This document shows, in pieces, positions 5,349 to 12,091 of a stretch of 12,091 nt of DNA; the first letter of the stretch is position 1, and each line of letters opens with the position of its first letter. This stretch comes from Nanobdellota archaeon (GTDB taxonomy: Archaea; Nanobdellota; Nanobdellia; Pacearchaeales; GW2011-AR1). The notes under the pieces are model-generated. The model worked only from the letters and a program-made list of their open reading frames with translations. It was not told the DNA's origin and did no database searches. Where the stretch lies: positions 1-12,091 of the forward strand of contig JAUYDD010000182.1 in NCBI GenBank assembly GCA_030704765.1, read 5' to 3'. A program made the position numbers and the translations under genes.

Positions 5349-8300
5349 ATGAAAAAGAGTGTCATGGCCCTAGTTGTATCAAGCATATTTTTAATGTCAT
5401 TATTTTCCTTAATGCTAGTTAATGCCATTGAACCAGATAAAGATTATAATGGAGATGGAAAAATGGATGTAAACGATAAGTATTATCTTTATGGTTATGA
5501 TTTGGATGATTATGCAAAACTATCCACAGATTCTCAAGCTGGTATTTTGGTTGGTGATAGGTACAAGCATTTTATGCAAGGCCTAATGGATTCTATTGAT
5601 GAGAAAAAAGTTGGAAAAGAGGCTGCTGAAAAAAATTTAGATAAACTGTTTGAGTTATGGATTAAAAAAAATGATAAAGGTGATTATATATTATCAGATA
5701 TAGCAAAAAACAAGATATGGGAAAAGTTTGATTCATCAAAAAAGAACGAATATTTAAAAAAAATCATAAATAAGCTTTTTAATGAAAAATATAAAGGTGC
5801 TTTCAAAGACCCATCAAAGATGGGAATCAAAGAAGTAAGTATTGATGATAAAGACAATAAATTAAAATGGCAAGGAAACAAATTAGGGACTGTTGATAAA
5901 GATGGGAAATTCGTATCATGGATTGATCTTGAAAATCCTCCAAGATGGCTGAATAAAGTAGAGTTCAAGAATAATAAATTCACATTTGGATTTTTTACAG
6001 GTAGTTCTAATAAAGAAGTTAGCTTTAATGCAGGAACTATTGGGCAAAATGGAGAAGTAATAGGTCCTGATGGAAAAGTTATTGGAGTGAAGATGAATAA
6101 TAACATAAAGAGTATAAGATTAGTCAATAATGCTCTTGAAATAGAATATATAATAAAAAATAAAGAAGGACAAGAAGTCACTAATAAGATAATATTAAGA
6201 GAAGAAGATTTCAAACAAGCAACTGGAACATTCTCAGATTTATTTAAAAGCCTTAAAGATCCTATCACAGGTCCAATTATAAAAGACTTATTAGATAGAA
6301 TGAATAAGATTAATGCAGATAAAGGAAAAGTTAATGTAAATGGTGTTTTAAGAGATTTGAATGGTTTGGGTTTTGATTTATTTTTATCAGGAGGAATTGA
6401 AAATCAATTGAATGTAATGTATGTTAAATCTAGAGGAAAAACAGAAAAAATAGATTTAAATTTTGGTGAAGATGGAAAACTTAAAGCAAGTCTTTCAAAT
6501 GGTGCTAGTTTAGTTACAACTGATTCTAAGGGAAATGTTCTTGTTGGATATACACAATTTTTTAGTGCAGGAGGAATTGTTGATAAGAGTTTTAATAGTG
6601 ATTCTTCTTTATTAGAATACAATAAAAACCATCCTGATGCAAAAAAAGAAGATGAAACAGGTGAGTTTATATTTGGAGATGATGGATATATACAAGCTGC
6701 TAAAAATGGTATTGTTCAGGTAAATGGGCTTGGAAAAGCATATACAGCAAGAGATGAATTCATTGGAATAGATATTCATAGAAATCCTTATATTGACGCT
6801 GTATTAAAAGGAGATGTTAAAGCAATATCAGAAGCAATAGCAAAAGAAGGTTATAGAGCATTAGAAGAAATACTTGGAGGTGAGATTGATTTTAATGAAA
6901 TTGCAAAAGATCCTAATAAATATTTGGATAGATTAAAATATTTAAAAAATAATCTAGATATAAAGAAAAAACTAATAGATATATTAAGAAAAAATCTAGA
7001 AGATCCAACTATTGCAATAGACTTGAAAAGAGAGCTTGAAAGAGCATTGGACATTGGATTAAAAAATTTTGAGAGTAGCACACAAAATTTTGGAGATCTT
7101 ATATTAGCTAATAGCAGAACTGATCTTACTCCTGAGGAGAATCTTGTAAGACAAAATGCAGAAGCTGATTTAAGCAGGTTAATAGACATGACTGTTAGGG
7201 ATATATTATCTGATTCTAATAGAATGCAGACATTGATCTCTGGAACTCCTGAATCTAAACAAAAAGCAGTTGAAGAAGTTTTGATTAAAAACGCACAAAC
7301 AATTTTTCAGAATTATATTCATAATTCTTTGACACAACCAATAATTGATATAGTTAATGCGAATAAGAATAAAGAGATTGACCCTGTATTAAAAGCAAGA
7401 ATTGAAGAACTTACAAAAGACGCGTTTAATAGATATATATTAAAAGGCGAGGATATTAAAGATTCATTAAAGACTAGTATCTTAAATAGAGATTCTATTA
7501 ATTTAATATTCAAAGACCAACCAGAAAAAGCAAGGGATATAATAAATAAAATTGCTGATGATAGCTTTTTGGATAAATTAGCAAATTCAATTGATGCAGC
7601 TTATAAAATTGAGTGGACTGGTGGTAGAGAAATAGTTGAAAATTCTATTAATGAATTTCTTAAAGATATAAACACAAGACCTCAGGAACTTGGAAATCGA
7701 ATAGTCATGGATATGAAGAATAGAGAGGTATATGCAATTGGAAATAAATACATTAGATTTGACGCACAAGTTCCTTTGAATAAATTCACTGCTTATAGCA
7801 GTTCTACAAATAAAGAAGACTCGATAGTCTTGATGAGCAATGGAAAATATGTTGCAAGTTTTAGAGGAAAAGAAACTTATCAAGCAAGAATTGTTCCTAC
7901 TGCAAATTATTTTTCTATTGATACAATTATTAATTATAATAATCCTAATTTTCAATTAAAACTAGATAATCTTGGCCAAGGTTATAGATTATATAATCCT
8001 GGAATGACAGTCAGGACAGGAAGGACTATAACAGGAAGTGTTGTTGGACCATTGTTTGGAATATTACAGATGCAGTTTCCACTCGGACTAGTTAATATTC
8101 AAGGTTCATTAGAATCTGATCCAGGGTCAAATCCTAATGCAGCATTATCATTCCAATTTATATTGGGTATGGATAAGGGAAGGATATTTAATAGAATAAT
8201 GAACAAGCAATTAAGAAAGAAATTTGGAGAAAGCGATATACCATTGAGTGCGTTGACTTCAGCAGTACAACCGGAAATAAATAAGGGGCTTGCTAAATGG

Positions 8301-8666
8301 TTTGAAAAAAAAGATAGTTATGAAGAATATCAGAGGTTTATTGGTATTGCAGATGAAGCATTTAAGTTTAAAGATGATTATAATGTCAATATTCCAAGAG
8401 AACAAGAATTAAGAGACGCATTTACAATAATAAGGACTATACAAAGAGACCAAAGAGGGAATTATTATGTTCCTGATGTACAAAAAATGTTTAATTTTTT
8501 AAGCAAACAAAAAATGTACCAAGGAAGCAGAATAACAATAACAAATACTTATATTCAGGTGAATAACAACAGGTTTACTGATGCTGATCCAGCATTATTC
8601 AGGACCCTTGTTAGAGCAGGTTATTATGCAAAAGGTTATGTACCAAGAAATATTCCATTAAAATAA
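5349..8666 (+). CDS. Very large secreted protein of unknown function with an N-terminal dockerin-like calcium loop
   Basis: I do not recognise a named family for this 1105-residue protein. Residues 1-26 are a Sec signal peptide ending in VNA. Right after it comes D32-x-N34-x-D36-G37-x-x-D40-x-x-D43, spaced like a dockerin/EF-hand calcium-binding loop. Residues about 60-165 are helical and charged; about 165-480 is beta-rich with repeating strand-turn patterns (KVEFKNNKFTFGF, GQNGEVIGPDGKVIGVK); about 489-774 is a long helical stretch with coiled-coil-like runs of Glu/Lys/Leu; about 774-925 is beta-rich again (YAIGNKYIRFDAQVPL); the end is mixed. It contains no cysteine and no C-terminal membrane anchor or sorting signal. 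No catalytic motif is apparent. It heads an operon with the 705-residue gene 13 nt downstream, with which it shares overall architecture. A surface or extracellular structural or adhesive role is inference only. Confidence 0.75.
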   Translation: MKKSVMALVVSSIFLMSLFSLMLVNAIEPDKDYNGDGKMDVNDKYYLYGYDLDDYAKLSTDSQAGILVGDRYKHFMQGLMDSIDEKKVGKEAAEKNLDKLFELWIKKNDKGDYILSDIAKNKIWEKFDSSKKNEYLKKIINKLFNEKYKGAFKDPSKMGIKEVSIDDKDNKLKWQGNKLGTVDKDGKFVSWIDLENPPRWLNKVEFKNNKFTFGFFTGSSNKEVSFNAGTIGQNGEVIGPDGKVIGVKMNNNIKSIRLVNNALEIEYIIKNKEGQEVTNKIILREEDFKQATGTFSDLFKSLKDPITGPIIKDLLDRMNKINADKGKVNVNGVLRDLNGLGFDLFLSGGIENQLNVMYVKSRGKTEKIDLNFGEDGKLKASLSNGASLVTTDSKGNVLVGYTQFFSAGGIVDKSFNSDSSLLEYNKNHPDAKKEDETGEFIFGDDGYIQAAKNGIVQVNGLGKAYTARDEFIGIDIHRNPYIDAVLKGDVKAISEAIAKEGYRALEEILGGEIDFNEIAKDPNKYLDRLKYLKNNLDIKKKLIDILRKNLEDPTIAIDLKRELERALDIGLKNFESSTQNFGDLILANSRTDLTPEENLVRQNAEADLSRLIDMTVRDILSDSNRMQTLISGTPESKQKAVEEVLIKNAQTIFQNYIHNSLTQPIIDIVNANKNKEIDPVLKARIEELTKDAFNRYILKGEDIKDSLKTSILNRDSINLIFKDQPEKARDIINKIADDSFLDKLANSIDAAYKIEWTGGREIVENSINEFLKDINTRPQELGNRIVMDMKNREVYAIGNKYIRFDAQVPLNKFTAYSSSTNKEDSIVLMSNGKYVASFRGKETYQARIVPTANYFSIDTIINYNNPNFQLKLDNLGQGYRLYNPGMTVRTGRTITGSVVGPLFGILQMQFPLGLVNIQGSLESDPGSNPNAALSFQFILGMDKGRIFNRIMNKQLRKKFGESDIPLSALTSAVQPEINKGLAKWFEKKDSYEEYQRFIGIADEAFKFKDDYNVNIPREQELRDAFTIIRTIQRDQRGNYYVPDVQKMFNFLSKQKMYQGSRITITNTYIQVNNNRFTDADPALFRTLVRAGYYAKGYVPRNIPLK

Positions 8667-8679
8667 TAGACCCAAAGTA

Positions 8680-10797
8680 ATGAAGATGAATATGAACAAA
8701 CAGAAAAAAAGAAGTATTGCAATATTTTTATTTTTTTTAATTGTAATTATAAATAATATTCTAGCTCAGAGCACTAATATAAATGATTATACAAAAAACT
8801 ATCCAGGTGAAAATACCAATGAAAAGAATATTCAGAAATTCATAGACTTAAGCAGTGAAGACAAGAACAAAGTCTGGGAAGAGAGCAGAACATTAAAATT
8901 CAGTGGTGAAGTTGAAAGAGATTTATTAAGCCAGCAGGCGATTCAAAAAATATACAAAGATAGATTGAAAAAAGATCTTGCAGTTGGTGCTGAAAAAATG
9001 ATAATACGAACATTGGGAAGCATTCTTTATCAAGAAATGGAAAAAGAAGGTGTGTTTGAACAATTGGGAATCAAGATTGATAATATAGACCAGTTGAAAG
9101 ATCTAGCTAAAAAAGCAGGAAAAGATATTGATGTAGTATTAGCAACTCAGATTGAAAGTGTTGAAGGATTTGGCAGCAAGGACCTGGCTTGGTCAACAAA
9201 AGGAAAGAATATTATAGGAAATGGAAAGACTTATCTTAATGTAGATAAACTTCCGTATGGAGTTAATTCTATAAAATATGATGAATCAAAAAAAGTATTT
9301 ATATTAAAGACAAAAGATGGCGGAGAGCTTGTTTTAGGAGAAGGGGCAACTAATGAAAATGGAAATGTGAACATGCTTTCTAGTTTAACTGAAAAAAGCC
9401 CATTAAGAACAGCACTTGCACCTTTTGCTGATCCTAAAAAACCTTTAGGATTAGAGAATTTCATAATTATTGGAGATAAAGGGCAGGTTGTTTTAGGCAA
9501 GGACAATATTGAAATAAAAGGTGATGGGATAAAAGTAAAATACGGAGAGTTTGTTTTTGGAAGAAAACAAGGAGAGAAATCTGCTACAAGCATTGTTAAG
9601 TTTTATGAAGATGAATTTATTATGAAAGGAATTGAATTTAAAAGAGAAGGATATGTAAGAGTTGGTTCAACTGATTATGAATTTACTGTAAATTTTGAAT
9701 CAAATCCAAATAATGTAGCGTATTCTAAGAAAAATTTTCTTAATATGTATGGAGAAAATTCTGCTGTTGGAGGAAAAGGGAATATAGAAGTTTTGAGGAA
9801 TTTGAATAGTTTAAGAGGTTTTGATTGCAATGGATTCAGGGTTAAAGCAGGAGATATAGATTTATCTTTTAAAGAAAATGGGGTTTATAAAGGGAATAAA
9901 AATTCTTTTAAGAATTCTTTTACTATAGATAATATTTATACTATTTCAGATGAAAAACCTGTTGAATATCCTTTTAAAATAGTAAAATCTGCTGATGGTA
10001 CTTATAAGTTTGAAGCAGCAAATTTTATAGCAGGAAAAATAACTGCTTTAGGTAAATATGGAACTTCAGTAGATGTTTCATTAGTAGTGGATAAAAAGGA
10101 TTTAGGTAAAATTAAAGAAAAAGTACAAGGTGCTTGGTTCTTTCCTAAATCATCTTTGGTTGAATCTTTAAAAGATTCTAGTTTTTCTTATAATATAGAT
10201 ATGTATGCACCATTTGAAGGAACAGCAAGCATGAATCCTGATTCTAAAATTAAAAATGAAGTGATTATACCTGAACTTAGAGATATGCTAAGCAAAGCAC
10301 TTGTTTCAAAAGTTATTAATCCTAAACTCAATGATCCTAAATTTGTCGAAATTTTTGGCAATAGACAATTATCTCAAGAAACAAATAATCTTATAGATAG
10401 CTTGACTCAAAAATTCATAAGCCAAGTACAAGCATCAAGGGTAGGAAGTGGAAAATATTCTTTTAAAATAACTAATAATCCTGGATATTTACCTACAATC
10501 TCAGTACTAATGCCCGGAAATAAAGAAAATACTATGGATCTTGATAATAATGAAAATAGCTTAATTAAGGATATTTTAGATATTAGCCTTATTATTCCCG
10601 ATATAGGTAGTACTGCTTATCATGTTCGTCTTTTGGATAAAGATGTTCCTAAATGGCCTGCTGATCATTTAAAAGAATTATGGTATAGATATCTTGGACA
10701 AAAACCTTCTTCAACATCAGCATATTTACCTGTTAAAGATGACTTGGATTTGATTAAAGAATTTTTGAATAAAAGAACTACAAAAAAGAATGATTAA
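8680..10797 (+). CDS. Large secreted protein of unknown function, operon partner of the upstream gene
   Basis: A 705-residue protein with a Sec signal peptide (MKMNMNKQKKRS, then a hydrophobic core ending ILA before QSTN; about residue 29). Like its neighbour it has a helical N-terminal section (about 45-165) followed by beta-rich strand-turn repeats (KVFILKTKDGGELVLGEG, IEIKGDGIKVKYGEFVFG), then a helical block (about 525-590) and a mixed C-terminus. The two resemble distant paralogues or partners: the first has WQGNKLGTVDKDGKFVSW where this one has WSTKGKNIIGNGKTYLNV. That is a judgement by eye and needs profile comparison. It has one cysteine (about 383) and no anchor. It is not a recognised enzyme. 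It starts 13 nt after the upstream stop without a clear SD, so it probably depends on translation of the first gene. Alternative in-frame ATGs at 8686 and 8692 would keep the signal peptide. It ends 2 nt from a convergent gene. Confidence 0.75.
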   Translation: MKMNMNKQKKRSIAIFLFFLIVIINNILAQSTNINDYTKNYPGENTNEKNIQKFIDLSSEDKNKVWEESRTLKFSGEVERDLLSQQAIQKIYKDRLKKDLAVGAEKMIIRTLGSILYQEMEKEGVFEQLGIKIDNIDQLKDLAKKAGKDIDVVLATQIESVEGFGSKDLAWSTKGKNIIGNGKTYLNVDKLPYGVNSIKYDESKKVFILKTKDGGELVLGEGATNENGNVNMLSSLTEKSPLRTALAPFADPKKPLGLENFIIIGDKGQVVLGKDNIEIKGDGIKVKYGEFVFGRKQGEKSATSIVKFYEDEFIMKGIEFKREGYVRVGSTDYEFTVNFESNPNNVAYSKKNFLNMYGENSAVGGKGNIEVLRNLNSLRGFDCNGFRVKAGDIDLSFKENGVYKGNKNSFKNSFTIDNIYTISDEKPVEYPFKIVKSADGTYKFEAANFIAGKITALGKYGTSVDVSLVVDKKDLGKIKEKVQGAWFFPKSSLVESLKDSSFSYNIDMYAPFEGTASMNPDSKIKNEVIIPELRDMLSKALVSKVINPKLNDPKFVEIFGNRQLSQETNNLIDSLTQKFISQVQASRVGSGKYSFKITNNPGYLPTISVLMPGNKENTMDLDNNENSLIKDILDISLIIPDIGSTAYHVRLLDKDVPKWPADHLKELWYRYLGQKPSSTSAYLPVKDDLDLIKEFLNKRTTKKND

Positions 10798-10799
10798 AC

Positions 10800-11141
10800 T
10801 TATTTTTTATCATAATACTTTCCTTTATCAGAATCAGGATTTTTACTTGTATAATGATTTAAAACTTCGTTTATAACATCTCCAATATCTTCAGCTATAT
10901 TGACTTTTTCCATATTTGATAATGCATCGAGTTCTTTTAGAGTCTTATTTAAATCATAAGTCAAATAACCAGCTCCACCTAAAGTCATAGCACCAATCAA
11001 ACCATATACCATTAATCTTAATCCTTTTCTTTTTTTAGGTTGTCTAGAATTAGACAAAGGATTTGATTTAGGATTTTCATCAGCTATATCTTCAAGTTCC
11101 ATTCCTGGAAGTGTTAATTGCCTTAAGTTTTGTCTTGCCAT
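10800..11141 (-). CDS. Small single-pass membrane protein of unknown function
   Basis: A 113-residue protein. The N-terminal 40 residues are polar and end in a basic cluster (QPKKRKGLR), followed by one transmembrane helix at about 43-63 (MVYGLIGAMTLGGAGYL, with small-residue GxxxG-like spacing) and a C-terminal tail of about 50 residues, acidic in its middle (NIAEDIGDVINEVLNHY). The positive cluster before the helix suggests the N-terminus is cytoplasmic and the tail outside. No family recognised. It is convergent with the 705-residue gene with only 2 nt between the stop codons, and lies downstream of the Tat-substrate gene on the same strand, 127 nt apart, so it might be read from either promoter. 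Confidence 0.65.
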   Translation of the reverse strand: MARQNLRQLTLPGMELEDIADENPKSNPLSNSRQPKKRKGLRLMVYGLIGAMTLGGAGYLTYDLNKTLKELDALSNMEKVNIAEDIGDVINEVLNHYTSKNPDSDKGKYYDKK

Positions 11142-11268
11142 ATTGTTATTTTCTGTTTTATATTTTATTTAATCCTTAATTTTTAGATAGATTATATAAG
11201 TAATGCTAGTATATAAATCTTTTGTTTTTGTAACTATGCAGTAGTTATAAAATAGGGATTTTAAAGGC
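11142..11268 (-). promoter_or_regulatory. Promoter region of the small membrane protein gene, with inverted repeat
   Basis: On the minus strand there are two TATA-like boxes: TTTATATA at 11210-11217 (leader about 45 nt) and TTATATAA at 11192-11199 (leader about 25-30 nt). A 6-bp inverted repeat TAACTA-N5-TAGTTA at 11231-11247 lies about 14 nt upstream of the first box and could be an operator. No obvious T-rich terminator follows the upstream gene, so some read-through is likely. Confidence 0.5.
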
Positions 11269-11946
11269 TTATTTTAAGAGTAATTCAAGAATCCTTTCTA
11301 CATTTGATTTTTTATCCCATTCTTCTTTTTCTTTTTGTCTTTGTTCAGGAGTCTTTTTTGCTTCCTCTTCTTTTCTTAATTTTACATTCTCATCATAAAT
11401 TTGGTTTTTGTATTTGGTGTCAAAATACAGTACTATGCATTCTTGCAAATTATAATACCTTTTGCTATTTGAAGATATTTTTCTACCATAAAAATCTTCA
11501 AAATATTTATCATTACTTAATATCTCTGAAGCTGCATCGAAAGCAGGTAAAAAGGGTGAAAGAAGAATTGTGTTAACAGCATCGCCAATATCATGAGGAT
11601 TTTTTAATTGATTTCTAATGTCAACTGATTCTTTTTGATCATAATATACTTTATTTATTCCTCTTTTATCTTCATTAGAAAAAGTATAAAAAGCTCTTCT
11701 TGGATCTTTGTATATGCTATTTACTCTTGCTAAAAGTGTAGATTTTTTTAATTCTTGAGTCAAAGCTTTTTTTTCTTCACCTTCTGCATTAGCTGCTTTT
11801 TTATATGCTTCAAATCCTTGTTTCCAGATATCATATGTAAGAACTGGTTCTTGTGCTGCAGCTGCTACACTTGGTGACATTAAAGACAATGGTAAAGCTA
11901 AGATTCCAGTCAGAAATTCTCTTCTTGAAAGTCCGGAATATTCCAT
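11269..11946 (-). CDS. Tat-exported protein of unknown function
   Basis: A 225-residue protein. The N-terminus is a good twin-arginine signal: S7-R8-R9-E10-F11-L12, then a moderately hydrophobic stretch (TGILALPLSLMSPS) and AAAA near 28-31, with cleavage likely about there. The Tat pathway exports folded proteins, usually with cofactors; no cofactor motif is seen, and the single cysteine (Cys170) is isolated. The mature part is charged and mostly helical (ANAEGEEKKALTQELKK; RKEEEAKKTPEQRQKEKEEW), with a central more hydrophobic segment (IGDAVNTILLSPFLPAFDAASEIL). No family recognised. The ATG is 12 nt from the first arm of the hairpin in repeat copy 3 and no TATA box lies between, so its promoter must lie in or beyond the repeat. 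No clear SD is present. Confidence 0.7.
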   Translation of the reverse strand: MEYSGLSRREFLTGILALPLSLMSPSVAAAAQEPVLTYDIWKQGFEAYKKAANAEGEEKKALTQELKKSTLLARVNSIYKDPRRAFYTFSNEDKRGINKVYYDQKESVDIRNQLKNPHDIGDAVNTILLSPFLPAFDAASEILSNDKYFEDFYGRKISSNSKRYYNLQECIVLYFDTKYKNQIYDENVKLRKEEEAKKTPEQRQKEKEEWDKKSNVERILELLLK

Positions 11947-11953
11947 GTTTTGT

Positions 11954-12091
11954 TAATGTCAGAAATTAAACCACATCTTTTAAGATGTGGATGTTAGTTT
12001 GTTTTAATTTCTGAGCATCCTAAAAACAAGGGCCAATCAAACCACACTCGCCAGCAGGCGATTTTTTAGCTGTGGCAAAAAACCTTTAGGG
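11954..12091 (+). repeat. Structured repeat copy 3 (truncated by the window's right edge)
   Basis: It begins with TAATGT like copy 2. A nested hairpin follows: outer stem 11959-11970 with 12003-12014 (12 bp perfect), inner 20-bp palindrome 11971-11990 (CCACATCTT/AAGATGTGG), and the linker ATGTTA. Then the core runs from 12015, identical to copy 1 over all 77 bases visible (38-114 there). It lacks the two extra hairpins that copy 2 has between the nested hairpin and the core, so the nested hairpin abuts GCATCC directly. The right closing arm is outside the window. In the opposite direction this DNA is the 5' flank of the Tat-substrate gene. Confidence 0.85.

Noticed and set aside
5684..6268. 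194-residue minus-strand ORF inside the 1105-residue gene
   Set aside because: Antisense shadow of a strongly supported gene in AT-rich DNA; its sequence is Leu/Ser/Phe-rich, as such shadows are.
11954..12091. Repeat as an IS200/IS605 end or transposase-less relic
   Set aside because: Subterminal palindromes are reminiscent of that family, but there is no TnpA or TnpB remnant and no definable left and right ends; kept only as a possibility.
1..12091. CRISPR array
   Set aside because: The repeats are three dispersed, long, structured copies, with no short direct repeats at regular spacing and no cas genes.

Overview
The window looks like DNA from a small, AT-rich archaeon, most likely a DPANN lineage of the Woesearchaeota/Pacearchaeota type. 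The support is an S-layer protein whose mature N-terminus (SNYPAPFV... followed by VVVGSSGAYSDVMAA) and C-terminal VVGG...C...C domain resemble those I associate with Methanococcus and DPANN S-layers; TTTATAWA-type TATA boxes placed to give leaderless or short-leader transcripts; and poly-T terminators. No rRNA, tRNA, CRISPR array or transposase gene is visible, and the taxonomic call is from memory, not a search.

Layout. Positions 1-139 and 3731-3961, and the right edge from 11954, carry three same-strand copies of a modular structured repeat. Its conserved core folds on paper into a closing stem plus three hairpins (a four-way junction), and hairpin modules lie upstream. Between copies 1 and 2 lie the S-layer gene (minus strand, 277-2814) and, divergent from it, a small winged-helix regulator (3267-3617) followed by a ladder of palindromes. 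Between copies 2 and 3 lie a HEPN/MNT toxin-antitoxin-like pair (4084-5128), a two-gene operon for very large secreted proteins of unknown function (5349-10797), and two minus-strand genes, one for a small single-pass membrane protein (10800-11141) and one for a Tat-exported protein (11269-11946). The Tat gene begins almost at the foot of repeat copy 3.

How the parts may work together. The content is strongly envelope-oriented: the S-layer, two large secreted proteins (the first with a dockerin-like calcium loop), a Tat substrate and a membrane protein. The HEPN/MNT operon has an unusually ordered promoter: four TTAC-N4-GTAA palindromes, spaced 22, 34 and 22 bp, bracket the TATA box almost symmetrically, which suggests tight (possibly auto-) repression. 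The most novel signals are this operator array and the structured repeat family. In the repeats, the upstream hairpin has different arm sequences in copies 2 and 3 yet stays base-paired in both, which argues for selection on structure.
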